DNA of 64,000 bases from Croceibacterium xixiisoli (GTDB lineage Bacteria > Pseudomonadota > Alphaproteobacteria > Sphingomonadales > Sphingomonadaceae): positions 558,001 to 622,000 of the forward strand of contig NZ_WTYJ01000002.1 of assembly GCF_009827305.1 (NCBI RefSeq), written 5' to 3'. Position 1 is the stretch's first letter; each line of letters opens with the position of its first letter. The notes under the pieces are model-generated. The model was not told the origin of the DNA. It saw only the letters and a program-made list of their open reading frames with translations, and ran no database searches. This document shows, one piece after another, positions 1 to 9,156 of this stretch. The position numbers and the translations under genes were made by a program.

Positions 1-247
1 CCTGGTCGGCCATGTCTGCCTGCGCCGTCACTGGCGTTGCGGCGTTGCTGCTGGCCAATCCTGCATCGGCAGAGGATGCCGCAGCCACGGTTGGGGCGTA
101 TCTGTGCTTGCGTTCGGAGACGTAGCTGGCGCCGGTCAGGGCCGGAACGGCCACAGCCATCACGCAGCCGGACAGCAGCGGCAGGCCACCCGCGAGCAAA
201 CCCAGTCGCATGGCGGTGATCGCCCCGGCCGGCATCTTCCGTGACAT
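1..247 (-). CDS. Putative lipoprotein, 5' part only
   Basis: Partial gene running off the left edge; 82 codons are visible. The N-terminus has basic residues, a hydrophobic stretch and a lipobox (LSGC), so the product is probably a lipidated envelope protein. The mature part seen here is Ala/Ser/Thr-rich and of low complexity. ATG at 247 is the likely start; an in-frame ATG at 262 would add five residues. Neither has a good ribosome binding site. The family cannot be named from this fragment. Confidence 0.6.
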   Translation of the reverse strand, partial: MSRKMPAGAITAMRLGLLAGGLPLLSGCVMAVAVPALTGASYVSERKHRYAPTVAAASSADAGLASSNAATPVTAQADMADQ

Positions 248-450
248 CTGTCTGAATTCCATCCCTGACTGCGGACACTGGCCCGTGTCTTGTTTTTTGC
301 CTATGCCTGCGCATATCGGGCTCTGCAACCGATCAACCGGACCGGTGCGGGTTCCAGACGAATTTTCCTGATCCGGGCCATTTGCCTTCAACTTGTGGAC
401 ATTCGCCGGGCGCACTGCCACTGGCGCTGCGATATTCGACGGGAGTTATC

Positions 451-822
451 ATGGCTGACAGCCTGACGCTGGAAATTGCGGACTTCGTGCACATGGTGCA
501 CACCGGCATTTATTCGGAAGAAACCGGCAAGCCGCAGCCGCTGCGCTTCACCATTCAGGTGACGATGAAGCCGATCGCGCATTACACGGCCGATACGCCG
601 CTCGATGCCAGCAAGAACTACATGGATCTGAAGTTCGCCGCGTCTGAGGCTCTGCCCGATGGCGTGCACTTCAAACTGATCGAGGCGGTGGCCGATCATG
701 TGTGCGACACGCTGTTCGCGCAGGATGAACGGGTGGAGGCGGTGACGGTCAAGATTGTCAAGCTGGCGCTGAGCGTGGAACAGGAACTGATCGGCATCAC
801 CCTGACGCGCGATCGTCGCTGA
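451..822 (+). CDS. folB: Dihydroneopterin aldolase family protein (FolB-like)
   Basis: 123-aa protein of the dihydroneopterin aldolase family, which converts dihydroneopterin to hydroxymethyl-dihydropterin plus glycolaldehyde in folate synthesis. The residues used by E. coli FolB have counterparts here: a Glu in the YSEETG loop, the Tyr of YMDL and the Lys of KIVK. ATG at 451 follows a GGGA stretch and gives the usual family length; upstream in-frame codons would add residues with no family match. It heads a + strand run with an SDR-like protein and moaADE. The short length and variable family leave some doubt about the substrate. Confidence 0.82.
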   Translation: MADSLTLEIADFVHMVHTGIYSEETGKPQPLRFTIQVTMKPIAHYTADTPLDASKNYMDLKFAASEALPDGVHFKLIEAVADHVCDTLFAQDERVEAVTVKIVKLALSVEQELIGITLTRDRR

Positions 823-835
823 CAGGCTTCACGCG

Positions 836-1171
836 ATGCAGACACAGCTGGAAATCACCGATCTGCCGGTCGCCCCGCTGGATGCCGCGGCGGATTTTCA
901 CGCCCGCTACCTCCCCCAGGCGCGCGACTTGCTGGGCGATGTCGAATCGCTGGTGCTTATCCTGCCCCCGGCGGAACGCGCGCATCAGGGCTGGCGGCTG
1001 GCCGTCGTGCAGGAACTGGCCCGCGCCGCCGCACCCGATCGGCGGGTCAATGCCATCATCGGCGATGATCAGGCGGCCATTCAGCAAACGTTGACCTGGC
1101 TGTCCGGCGCACCGGGCATTACCGGGCAATTGCTGGGTGTGGATGGCAATTTGTCCGATAGTCCTGCATGA
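836..1171 (+). CDS. Small SDR-like (Rossmann remnant) protein
   Basis: 111-aa protein with no catalytic motif. Its end (TGQLLGVDGN) strongly resembles the C-terminal TGQxLxVDGG of short-chain dehydrogenases, but the N-terminal GxxxGxG nucleotide site and the YxxxK catalytic pair are absent. It starts 13 bases after folB stops and ends 7 bases before the moaA start, so it is probably cotranscribed with both. It may be a conserved shortened Rossmann protein or a reduced SDR. The function is unknown. Confidence 0.7.
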   Translation: MQTQLEITDLPVAPLDAAADFHARYLPQARDLLGDVESLVLILPPAERAHQGWRLAVVQELARAAAPDRRVNAIIGDDQAAIQQTLTWLSGAPGITGQLLGVDGNLSDSPA

Positions 1172-1178
1172 TGGTCGG

Positions 1179-2177
1179 ATGAGCTGTTCACCCCTGGTCG
1201 ACGCCTTCAATCGGCGGATCACCTATCTGCGCCTGTCGGTGACGGATCGGTGCGATCTGCGCTGCAGCTATTGCATGCCCGAACGGATGGAATTCCTGCC
1301 GCGCAAGGATGTGCTGAGCCTGGAAGAACTGCACCGGCTGGCCATCGCCTTCATCGATCGCGGAATCCGCAAGATTCGCCTGACCGGTGGCGAACCGCTG
1401 GTCCGGCGCGATGTGATCGAACTGGTGCAGGCGCTCGGCCGACGGATCGGCGATGGGCTGGATGAACTGACCCTCACCACCAATGGCACGCGGCTGGCCG
1501 AATTCGCCGATGATCTGGCGGCCGCCGGCGTGCGGCGCATCAATGTCTCGCTCGACACGCTCAACCCCGGCCTCTTCACCCATCTCAGCCGGCGCGATCG
1601 GCTGGCCCAGGTGCTGGAAGGCATCGCCGCCGCCAGCCAGGCCGGCATCGCGGTCAAGATCAACACCGTCGCGCTCAAGAACCTCAATCAGGAAGAAATC
1701 CCCGCGCTGGTCGAATGGGCCCACCGCCACGGCCATGAAATGACCCTGATAGAGGTCATGCCGCTGGGGGAGGTGGATGGCGATCGTACCGATCATTATC
1801 TGCCGCTCACTGCCATCCGCGATGCGCTGGACGCGCGCTGGACGCTGACCGACAGTCCGCACCGTTCGGGCGGCCCCGCGCGCTTCGTCGATATTGCCGA
1901 AACCGGTGGGCGGCTGGGTTTCATCACCCCGTTGACCAACAATTTCTGCGCCGGCTGCAACCGCATCCGCGTTACCGCCACCGGCCAGCTTTATGCCTGT
2001 TTGGGCGGGGCCGAGCAGGTCGATCTGCGCGCGGCACTGCGGTCTGATGCGCCCGATCAAATGCTTGCGGAAGCGCTGGATGAAGCGATGCGGATCAAAC
2101 CCGAACGCCATCATTTCGAAATCGCCGAAGGCGCCGCACCAACCCAGCCGCGCCATATGTCGCTGACGGGCGGCTGA
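1179..2177 (+). CDS. moaA: GTP 3',8-cyclase MoaA
   Basis: 332-aa radical SAM enzyme for the first step of molybdenum cofactor synthesis (GTP to 3',8-cyclo-GTP). The N-terminal cluster motif is Cys25, Cys29 and Cys32; the SAM-binding GGEP is near residue 70; the second [4Fe-4S] site is Cys257, Cys260 and Cys274; the protein ends in the conserved Gly-Gly. ATG at 1179 is chosen because it directly precedes the conserved N-terminus; an earlier codon at 1137 would overlap the upstream gene. moaD begins 4 bases downstream. Confidence 0.97.
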   Translation: MSCSPLVDAFNRRITYLRLSVTDRCDLRCSYCMPERMEFLPRKDVLSLEELHRLAIAFIDRGIRKIRLTGGEPLVRRDVIELVQALGRRIGDGLDELTLTTNGTRLAEFADDLAAAGVRRINVSLDTLNPGLFTHLSRRDRLAQVLEGIAAASQAGIAVKINTVALKNLNQEEIPALVEWAHRHGHEMTLIEVMPLGEVDGDRTDHYLPLTAIRDALDARWTLTDSPHRSGGPARFVDIAETGGRLGFITPLTNNFCAGCNRIRVTATGQLYACLGGAEQVDLRAALRSDAPDQMLAEALDEAMRIKPERHHFEIAEGAAPTQPRHMSLTGG

Positions 2178-2181
2178 TCCC

Positions 2182-2436
2182 ATGGCCGCCAGACTGATCC
2201 TGCTCGGCCGGCTGGCCGATCTTGCCGGCACGCCCGAACTGGCGGTTCCGCTGGGTGATGCAGCGCAGATCGACTGGCCCGGCCTGCTGGCGCTGTTGCC
2301 CGCTGCCCTGGCAGAGGCTGCCACTGGCCCAAAAATCCGGCTGGCGCTGAACGGCGCGGTGCTGGCGGACAAGACCACACTGATTGCCCGCAGCGGCGAT
2401 GAACTGGCGCTGTTGCCCCCGGTCAGCGGGGGCTAG
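2182..2436 (+). CDS. moaD: Molybdopterin synthase small subunit MoaD
   Basis: 84-aa ubiquitin-like sulfur carrier. It ends in Gly-Gly (PPVSGG), the tail that is thiocarboxylated and inserted into MoaE to deliver sulfur to precursor Z. The VLADKTTL region fits the MoaD fold. It lies between moaA and moaE with 4-base gaps on each side, which supports translation as one unit. Confidence 0.95.
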   Translation: MAARLILLGRLADLAGTPELAVPLGDAAQIDWPGLLALLPAALAEAATGPKIRLALNGAVLADKTTLIARSGDELALLPPVSGG

Positions 2437-2440
2437 GCCG

Positions 2441-2884
2441 ATGGTGATCGTCCGGCTCTCCTCACAATCTTTCGATCCTGCCGCAGAGCTGACCGCGCTG
2501 GAAGGTACCATGCCGCAGGCCGGCGGCATCGCCAGCTTCGTGGGCCGGGTTCGGCCGACTGATGGCACCCAGGCGCTCGAACTCAGCCATTACGAACCGC
2601 TCACCCTGCCGGGGATGGAGGGGTTGGCCGAACAAACGCTGGCGCGCTTCGATCTGGAAGGATTGCTGATCATCCATCGCGTCGGCGTGATGCAGCCCGG
2701 CGATCCGATCGTGCTGGTCGCCGCCGGTGCGCGCCATCGGCGCGACGCGATAGAGGCGGTCGATTTCGCCATGGATCACCTCAAATCCGACGCCTGGTTC
2801 TGGAAACGCGAATTGCGCGCCGATGGCTGGCACTGGATCGAGCCGCGCAGCGCAGACCACGCCGATCTGGCCCGCTGGAAATAG
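2441..2884 (+). CDS. moaE: Molybdopterin synthase catalytic subunit MoaE
   Basis: 147-aa large subunit of molybdopterin synthase, which converts precursor Z to molybdopterin with sulfur from MoaD. The catalytic region MDHLKSDAWFWKRE supplies Lys115 and Lys122, matching the two lysines of E. coli MoaE. ATG at 2441 gives the normal family start (MVIVRLSS); a longer reading frame would overlap moaD. It is the last gene of the folB-moaADE run and converges on the channel gene, with 20 bases between the stops. Confidence 0.96.
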   Translation: MVIVRLSSQSFDPAAELTALEGTMPQAGGIASFVGRVRPTDGTQALELSHYEPLTLPGMEGLAEQTLARFDLEGLLIIHRVGVMQPGDPIVLVAAGARHRRDAIEAVDFAMDHLKSDAWFWKRELRADGWHWIEPRSADHADLARWK

Positions 2885-2904
2885 GCCGGCAGCGCCGCTG
2901 CATC

Positions 2905-4176
2905 TCAGCCCGGTTCGCGCACCAGCGTTTGGCGTTGGAAAGCCAGCCCCGCCAGATCCGAACCGGCTGGATGCTGGAACAGCCGCAGGTCGAATTCTGC
3001 CATGATGGCGATCAGATGGTCGAAGATATCGGCCTGGATGCGCTCATATTCCGCCCACACGGTGCTGTTGGCGAAGGCATAGATCTGCAGCGGCATCCCG
3101 TTTTCGGTCGGCGCCAATTGGCGGACCAGCATCGTCTTGTCATCGGCGATATCGGGCCGCGCTTTCAGATAGGCTTGCACATAGGCGCGGAAGGTGCCGA
3201 TATTGGTCAGCCGGCGGCTGTTGACCGTCCTGTCCGGGTCGTGCTGGCTGTTCCAATTGCCCAGTTCATCCTGCTTGCCGTCGAGATAGCCATGCAACAG
3301 GGCGAAGCGGTTCATTTTCCGCACGCCCTCATTGTTCAGAAAACCGATGCTGTTCTGATCGATCATCAGCGATCGCATGATGCGTCGCCCGCCGGATTCG
3401 GACATGCCGCGCCAATTGCGGAAGCTTTCGGAAATCAGCAGATGGGTCGGAATGGTGGTGATGGTCTTGTCGAAATTCTGCACCTTCACCGTGTGCAGCG
3501 CGATATCGATCACGTCGCCATCGGCGTTGAACTTGGGCATTTCGATCCAGTCACCCACGCGGACCATGTCGTTCGATCCGATCTGCACCGACGCCACCAG
3601 TGACAGGATTGTGTCCTTGAACACCAGCAGCAGCACGGCCGCCATGGCACCCAAGCCCGACAGCAGCAGCATGGGGGATTGATCCATCAGCACGGCGATC
3701 ATCAAAATGGTGCCCGCGCTGTAGATCAGCAGCTTGCCCAACTGCACATAGCCCTTGATCGGCCGGTTGGCCGCCCCGGGGCGGCGCTGGTACAGATCGT
3801 TCAGCAGCGTCAGCAACCCGGCGATGGCGATGGCCACGGTCAGGATGATGAAGGCGCTGCACAGGCTGCGGACAAATCCGACCAGGCTCGGCGGCAGATG
3901 GGGAATGGCCAGGATGCCCCATTGGATCACCAGCGCCGGCACGATGTTGGACAGTCGCGCCACGATCGCGCCGATGTGGCCTGCCTCGATGTTGAAGGGC
4001 AGATGCGCGAGCAGCCGCAGCAGCAGCTTCAGCACGATCTGCTTGGCCACCCAATTGGCCACCCATGCTGCCATCAGCAGCAGGATCAGCGCCAGGCCGG
4101 TCTGCATCCAGGGCTCGCTGATATGGGAGCCGACCAGTTCGTTGAAGCGGGTGTTGACCACCGGCAAGTCCGTCAT
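2905..4176 (-). CDS. MscS-family mechanosensitive channel, YbdG type
   Basis: 423-aa inner-membrane channel. Several N-terminal hydrophobic segments are followed by the pore-lining region and the conserved LLLVFKDTIL...SVQI block, then the soluble beta domain with NDMVRVGDWIEMP and MSESGGRRI. This pattern matches E. coli YbdG (about 415 aa) much more closely than MscS (286 aa). Such channels open on hypo-osmotic shock and release small solutes. ATG at 4176 overlaps the stop of the ProP-like gene (ATGA), so the two are translationally coupled. It is the last gene of the ectoine unit, which suggests a role in solute release. Confidence 0.9.
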   Translation of the reverse strand: MTDLPVVNTRFNELVGSHISEPWMQTGLALILLLMAAWVANWVAKQIVLKLLLRLLAHLPFNIEAGHIGAIVARLSNIVPALVIQWGILAIPHLPPSLVGFVRSLCSAFIILTVAIAIAGLLTLLNDLYQRRPGAANRPIKGYVQLGKLLIYSAGTILMIAVLMDQSPMLLLSGLGAMAAVLLLVFKDTILSLVASVQIGSNDMVRVGDWIEMPKFNADGDVIDIALHTVKVQNFDKTITTIPTHLLISESFRNWRGMSESGGRRIMRSLMIDQNSIGFLNNEGVRKMNRFALLHGYLDGKQDELGNWNSQHDPDRTVNSRRLTNIGTFRAYVQAYLKARPDIADDKTMLVRQLAPTENGMPLQIYAFANSTVWAEYERIQADIFDHLIAIMAEFDLRLFQHPAGSDLAGLAFQRQTLVREPG

Positions 4177-5519
4177 CGTGTCGCTTTCTGCGCAAAGGGA
4201 TCGTCGTACAGCGATTGTCCGGCGGTCTCCGGCATGAAGCGGAGCGCCAGCAGGCCGACCAGGCAGGCCAGCATCATGTAGAGGGCCGGCATCAAAGGGT
4301 TGCCGGTCAGGGTAATCAGCCCGCTGCCGACCGCCGGGGCGGTGCCGCCGAAGATCGATGTCGAGACATTGTAGGCGATGGCAAACCCGGCGAACCGCAC
4401 CTGGGTCGGAAACAGCGCCGGGAAGGTGGCCGATATCGTGGCCAGTTGCGGCACATACAGCAGGCCGAGGACCGCAAAGCCCGCAACCGCGCCATAGAGG
4501 CCGGTCCCCATCAGCATATACAGCGGCACCACGCCGACCAGCAGCCCGATCAGCGAAATGCGCCACATCGCCCGGCGTCCGATACGATCGGACAGGGCGC
4601 CGGCCCAGGGCAGGAAAACCATCATCAACAGCATGCCGATGATCGGAACGATCAGGGCCTGATCGGCCGACAGCCCGATCCGCCGCTGCAGATAGGTGGG
4701 CATGTAGCTGAGCAAGGAGTAATTCACGACATTGAGCGCCACCACCAGGCCGCCCACCACCAGCATGGCGCGCCAATGGCGTTCGATCAGCAGGCGGAGC
4801 GGTGGGGCAGGGGGCCCTGCGTCTTCCAGGGCCGACGCCGCGCGGAAGACTGGCGTATCTTCCATGCGCGACCGCAGATACATGCCGATCAGCCCCATCG
4901 GCGCGGCGACGAGAAACGGCACCCGCCAGCCCCAGGCGTGCATGGCGTCCTCGCCCAGCATCAGGGAAAACCCCAGCATCAGCATCGCGCCGAGCGAAAA
5001 TCCGGCCAGCGTGCCGAATTCCAGAAAGCTGCCATAGAAACCGCGCCGGTCATCAGGCGCATATTCGGCCATGAATGTCGCGGCCCCGCCATATTCGCCG
5101 CCGGTGGAAAATCCCTGGATCATGCGCAGGGCGATCAGCAGCGTGGGCGCCCAGAAACCGATCGTGGCGTGATCCGGGATCAGCCCGACACACAGCGTCG
5201 CGGCCGACATCATCAGGATCGTGAGCGCCAGCACGGATTTGCGACCGATCCGATCGCCCAGCGGCCCCCAGAAGAGCCCGCCGAGCGGACGCACCAGGAA
5301 GGAAATGGCAAACGTCGCCAGTGCGAACAGCACCGCCTCGTCGGTGCTGCCGGGGAACAGCGCTGCGGAAATATAGGTCAACCCATAGGCATAGATGCCA
5401 TAATCGAACCATTCGGTCGCATTGCCCAGCGCCGAGGCCGCAATGGCGCGGCGCAGGTTCGATCTTTCCTCCTCGGAGGGCGTGCTCATATCCCTGGCGG
5501 GGATGGCTTTACCGATCAT
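4173..5519 (-). CDS. MFS symporter of the MHS family, ProP-like compatible-solute transporter
   Basis: 448-aa, twelve-helix protein. The blocks LGNATEWFDYGIYAYG, LVRPLGGLFWGPLGDRIGRK and GFSTGGEYGGAATFMAEY follow E. coli ProP, the proton symporter for proline, betaine and ectoine. It lacks the long C-terminal coiled coil by which E. coli ProP tunes its osmosensing. ATG at 5519 is preceded by GGAAGGAC at good spacing, better than the ATG at 5543. It overlaps the upstream MFS gene by 11 bases and the channel gene by 4. Uptake or recovery of ectoines is inferred from the operon; MHS members also carry dicarboxylates and other acids. Confidence 0.87.
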   Translation of the reverse strand: MIGKAIPARDMSTPSEEERSNLRRAIAASALGNATEWFDYGIYAYGLTYISAALFPGSTDEAVLFALATFAISFLVRPLGGLFWGPLGDRIGRKSVLALTILMMSAATLCVGLIPDHATIGFWAPTLLIALRMIQGFSTGGEYGGAATFMAEYAPDDRRGFYGSFLEFGTLAGFSLGAMLMLGFSLMLGEDAMHAWGWRVPFLVAAPMGLIGMYLRSRMEDTPVFRAASALEDAGPPAPPLRLLIERHWRAMLVVGGLVVALNVVNYSLLSYMPTYLQRRIGLSADQALIVPIIGMLLMMVFLPWAGALSDRIGRRAMWRISLIGLLVGVVPLYMLMGTGLYGAVAGFAVLGLLYVPQLATISATFPALFPTQVRFAGFAIAYNVSTSIFGGTAPAVGSGLITLTGNPLMPALYMMLACLVGLLALRFMPETAGQSLYDDPFAQKATR

Positions 5520-6762
5520 GCAATTGTCCTTCCCGCCCATCATCGACGGATGTGTTTGGGTCCAGCAGGGCGGCGACCGGGGTCGTGCGGGGCACGATCT
5601 GGAAATCGCCCTGATTGTATCCGGCCACAGGCTCGCTCGCCTTCTGCCGCCACAGGCCGAAGAGGGCGGTCAGTGCGGCTACCAGGCCGACGAACAGAAA
5701 CAGGCCTCCGGTCCCTGTCAGTTCCATGACGCCGGCGGCGCCGACAGGCCCGGCCACGGCGCCAAGCGAATACAGCAGCACCAGCCGGCCGCTCGCGGCG
5801 ACCCGCTCCGTTTCGATCAGCCGGTCGTTGCAATGCGCCACGCACAGCGGATAGAGCGCAAAGCTGAGCCCGCCGAACAGCGCCCCGAAGGCCAGCAGCG
5901 CGCCGCCATCCTGCTGGAAGACCAGCAGGATGGAGATGATCGATGTCGCGGCAAATCCACCCACGATCACCCGGCGCCGATCATAGCGGTCGGACAGGCG
6001 GCCCAGCGGCCATTGCAGCGCCACCCCGCCCAGAATGACGATCATCATGAAGTGTGCGGTTTCGGCCAGGTCCAGCCCCAGCCTGCGGACATGCACCGCC
6101 GCCAGGCCATAGAACGCCCCCAGCATCAGCCCCGTCGCAAAGGCCCCGATCGAACCGAGCGGAGACGAGTTGATGAGCGCCCGGATCGAAAAAGACGATG
6201 TCTCCGGCGGTGCCGGTGCCGCGCTACGGGTCAGGCACAAGGGGATGATCGCCAGGGAAATGCAGATCGATGCGATCTGGAACGGCACGCCGGGCATGCC
6301 CCCGGTCGCGCCCAGCAGCAACTGGCCGATGGCCTGCCCGCCATAGAGGGCCACCATATAGGCGGCGAGCACGCTGCCCCTGCTTTGCTCTTCGGCCCGG
6401 GCGTTGAGCCAGCTTTCCAGGCAGACGAAGACGCCGGCCACACATATCCCGTCCACCAGCCGCAGCACGCTCCACAGCGCGGGGATCGGGATCAGCGAAT
6501 AGGACAATGTGCTGGCAGACAGCAGGGCGACGAACACGGCGAAGGCGCGAATATGCCCCACTCGTCGCACCACCTCGGGCGCGCGCAGGGCGCCGGCCAT
6601 CAGCCCCGCGAAATAGGCTGTGGCCACCAGGCCGATCACCATCGTGCTGCTGCCGCTGCGTTCCAGCCGCAGGCTGATCAGCGTGGCCAGGAAGCCGCTG
6701 CCCGCCATCAGGATGAAGATGGAAAGCAGCAGGCTCCGAACCGGGGAAATCGCGGACAGCAT
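5509..6762 (-). CDS. MFS transporter, YcaD-like
   Basis: 417-aa major facilitator protein with about twelve hydrophobic segments, a LGRLSDRYDRRR loop typical of MFS and a soluble C-terminal tail of about 40 residues. It resembles the YcaD group, whose substrates are poorly known. ATG at 6762 is the best start; it follows ask by 19 bases. Placed between ask and a ProP-like gene, it could export or import an ectoine-related solute, but the sequence does not show direction or substrate. Confidence 0.87.
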   Translation of the reverse strand: MLSAISPVRSLLLSIFILMAGSGFLATLISLRLERSGSSTMVIGLVATAYFAGLMAGALRAPEVVRRVGHIRAFAVFVALLSASTLSYSLIPIPALWSVLRLVDGICVAGVFVCLESWLNARAEEQSRGSVLAAYMVALYGGQAIGQLLLGATGGMPGVPFQIASICISLAIIPLCLTRSAAPAPPETSSFSIRALINSSPLGSIGAFATGLMLGAFYGLAAVHVRRLGLDLAETAHFMMIVILGGVALQWPLGRLSDRYDRRRVIVGGFAATSIISILLVFQQDGGALLAFGALFGGLSFALYPLCVAHCNDRLIETERVAASGRLVLLYSLGAVAGPVGAAGVMELTGTGGLFLFVGLVAALTALFGLWRQKASEPVAGYNQGDFQIVPRTTPVAALLDPNTSVDDGREGQLHDR

Positions 6763-6781
6763 CAGCCTGGGCGACGCGCGG

Positions 6782-8218
6782 TCATGCCGCCTGGCGGTCG
6801 GCCGCGCCCTGGTCGTCTTCGACCAGCGCCCGATGCAGCGCCAGCACCGCCGTATCGTAATGCCCGCCGTCGATGATGAACTGGACATCCACATTGCGGA
6901 TCTGGTGCTGCAGCGCCATCACGCTGATCCCGTCGGCAGCCAGCGCATTCAGCGCGTTAGCCACCAGTGCGGGCCGCGCGATATCGCTGCCGATCAGCGA
7001 AACCACCGCCACCGCCTGCGCCGATATGGCGGCATCGGGATAGACCGCTTGCAGATCGGCGATGATCCGTTTGACGGTCGCCGGATCGCTGGCGAGATAA
7101 TGGGTTATGGTGTTGGCATTGGATGATTTGCTGACGATCCACGCGCCATGCTTCGCCAGCACCCCCAGGATCGCTGTGTCATAGCCCTTTACCCCGACCA
7201 TGTCCTGTTCGAAGAATTGCAGCGCCTGCACATGCCGGACTCCGGTGATGATCTCGACACGCGGCTGGTTCGAGACATAATCGCCGCTGATCAGCGTTCC
7301 CTCGTCTTCGCGATCAAACGTGTTGCGCACCCGCAGGGGAATGCCCGACTGGCGCAGGCCGCGCCCGGCGCCCGGGTGAATGGCTTCCATCCCCAAATTC
7401 GCCAGCTGGTCGGCCACATCGTAATTGGTCCGCCCGATCTTGCGCGCCCGGTCCGGGCCGACCAGTTGCGGGTCCGCGCTCGACAGATGGAATTCCTTGT
7501 GAATGATCGCCTCGCGCGCGCCGGTCAGCACCGCCACGCGGGAAAACGTCATTTCGGAATAGCCGCGCGAATAACGGCTCACCATGCCTTCGCGGCATCC
7601 GGCATAGCCGGTCACGATCGGCAGCGTGGTCGTCAGGTCCAGCGCGCCGAATGCGTCCACGATCCTGGCGTCCAGATCGCGCGTATCCTGCTGGCTCCAA
7701 AGCGTCAGGTCGACGAAGGCGGCGTTGATCCCGCGATCCTGCAGCAACAAGGCCGTGCTGTGCGCACTATGCGCTTCGCCCAGGCCGGCCAGCAGCTCGC
7801 GAATGGTCTTGAGCTGTTCCTTGACGCAGAACCGCCCATGGCTGCGCAGCCGCGCGAGATCGTCCAGGCAGGCGCTGGCCGCATCGATGCGCAGGTCGAC
7901 GAATTTGTCGGCGCGCGAACGGCTGGCTGACCGGGCGAACAGCTGTTCGTTGCGCGCATGCATGGCGCTGCGCACAGCCTCCATCGCCAATTGCCAGCCA
8001 TCGGCGTCGGTGTCGGCCACGAACCGGCCATAGACCCCGGGCGTGCCGGTTTTCTTGTGCTCCAGCAGCAGATCGGTCATTCCCGCATAGGCCGAAACCA
8101 CGAACACCCGGTTGTAGAGTTCGTGATCCCGCCGTCCGCCGATCAGCACATTGTCGAACAGGGTTGCCGTGGCCAGCATGGATGTGCCGCCGATCTTTTC
8201 GACCGTATGGCCATTCAT
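6782..8218 (-). CDS. ask: Aspartate kinase of the ectoine pathway (Ask_Ect)
   Basis: 478-aa aspartokinase that phosphorylates L-aspartate and feeds aspartate semialdehyde to EctB. The N-terminal nucleotide motif is KIGGTS (residues 8-13) rather than the usual KFGGTS, as in the specialised ectoine-cluster enzymes, and two ACT-type regions fill the C-terminal third. Its ATG overlaps the ectD stop by four bases (ATGA), so translation is coupled. A dedicated kinase of this type is generally thought to bypass feedback inhibition of the housekeeping enzyme. Confidence 0.93.
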   Translation of the reverse strand: MNGHTVEKIGGTSMLATATLFDNVLIGGRRDHELYNRVFVVSAYAGMTDLLLEHKKTGTPGVYGRFVADTDADGWQLAMEAVRSAMHARNEQLFARSASRSRADKFVDLRIDAASACLDDLARLRSHGRFCVKEQLKTIRELLAGLGEAHSAHSTALLLQDRGINAAFVDLTLWSQQDTRDLDARIVDAFGALDLTTTLPIVTGYAGCREGMVSRYSRGYSEMTFSRVAVLTGAREAIIHKEFHLSSADPQLVGPDRARKIGRTNYDVADQLANLGMEAIHPGAGRGLRQSGIPLRVRNTFDREDEGTLISGDYVSNQPRVEIITGVRHVQALQFFEQDMVGVKGYDTAILGVLAKHGAWIVSKSSNANTITHYLASDPATVKRIIADLQAVYPDAAISAQAVAVVSLIGSDIARPALVANALNALAADGISVMALQHQIRNVDVQFIIDGGHYDTAVLALHRALVEDDQGAADRQAA

Positions 8219-9135
8219 GCTGCCACCTCGCTCGCCAGCCTTCCGGAAACCGGCTCGATCGGGGTGATCTCTCCGCGCGCGGCAATGAAATCCGGCCGCG
8301 GCCGGTCCACGCCGAACGGCGCACCCAGCCGGTTGCTCACCGCATTGTAGACCAGGAAGGCATTCGCCCGGTGGAAGGGGGTGATGTTGCCGTTCGATCC
8401 ATGCATGACATTGCAGTCGAAGATCACGACCGATCCCGCCTTGCCCGTGGGCGCGACGATGCCGTATTTGAACGCCAGCTCGGCCAGGCTGTCTTCGTCG
8501 GGCACGCCATATTCCTGCTTCTTCAGCGATGTCAGATAATGGTCGGGCGGCGTCTGGCCGACACAGGTCAGCAGGGCCCTGTGCGATCCGGGGATCAGCA
8601 TCAGCGGCCCGTTGTTGGGGGTGTTTTCCGCCAGCAGCACCGACATCGACAGCGCCCGCATGCGCGGCATGCCGTCTTCCACATGCCAGGTCTCGAAATC
8701 GCTGTGCCAGTAGAATTCCTTGCCCTGGAAACCGGGTTTGTAGTTCAGCCGCGACTGATGGATGTAGACCTCGTCACCCAGCAGGAACCGGGCGACCCCG
8801 GCCAGCCGTTCGTCCGCAGCCAGGCGGGCGACAATGGCGCTCTGATCATGGATCCGGAAAATCGATCGCAATTCGCGGCTGCCGGGTTCCGTGATGACGG
8901 TTTCCTGATCCAGCGCATCGGGATCGGACAGCAGCTTGCCCGCTTCGGTCTGCAGGAATGCAACCTCTGCTTCTGAAAACAGGTCTTCCAGCACCAGGAA
9001 GCCGTCCCTTTCGAAGCTGGCGGTCTGCTCCAGATCGATCGGAGCATCCTCATGCCATTGGCTGTGCACCACCGGATCGCGGCGGGGCAGGAATTCGGCT
9101 GTGGGGTGGAGGCGGGATGGGTAGATATCTTCCAA
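8215..9135 (-). CDS. ectD: Ectoine 5-hydroxylase EctD
   Basis: 306-aa non-haem Fe(II)/2-oxoglutarate dioxygenase making 5-hydroxyectoine from ectoine. The signature FYWHSDFETWHVEDGMP is intact; iron ligands fall at His144, Asp146 and His245, the same numbers described for EctD of Sphingopyxis alaskensis. The start is TTG at 9135 (protein MEDIYPS), preceded by a GGGGGAAG ribosome binding site; no ATG lies nearby in frame. It follows ectC by 21 bases and overlaps ask by 4. Confidence 0.97.
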   Translation of the reverse strand: MEDIYPSRLHPTAEFLPRRDPVVHSQWHEDAPIDLEQTASFERDGFLVLEDLFSEAEVAFLQTEAGKLLSDPDALDQETVITEPGSRELRSIFRIHDQSAIVARLAADERLAGVARFLLGDEVYIHQSRLNYKPGFQGKEFYWHSDFETWHVEDGMPRMRALSMSVLLAENTPNNGPLMLIPGSHRALLTCVGQTPPDHYLTSLKKQEYGVPDEDSLAELAFKYGIVAPTGKAGSVVIFDCNVMHGSNGNITPFHRANAFLVYNAVSNRLGAPFGVDRPRPDFIAARGEITPIEPVSGRLASEVAA

Positions 9136-9156
9136 GGGATCTTCCCCCTTTCTTGA

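Noticed and set aside
37-219. A 60-codon + strand frame at the left edge.
   Set aside because: It is Arg/Pro-rich and antisense to a lipoprotein N-terminus with a proper signal peptide and lipobox.
4215-5729. A 504-codon open frame on the + strand antisense to the ProP-like gene.
   Set aside because: It is Gln/Arg/His-rich without hydrophobic periodicity or any motif, while the minus strand encodes a clear transporter. Such frames are a by-product of high GC at third positions.
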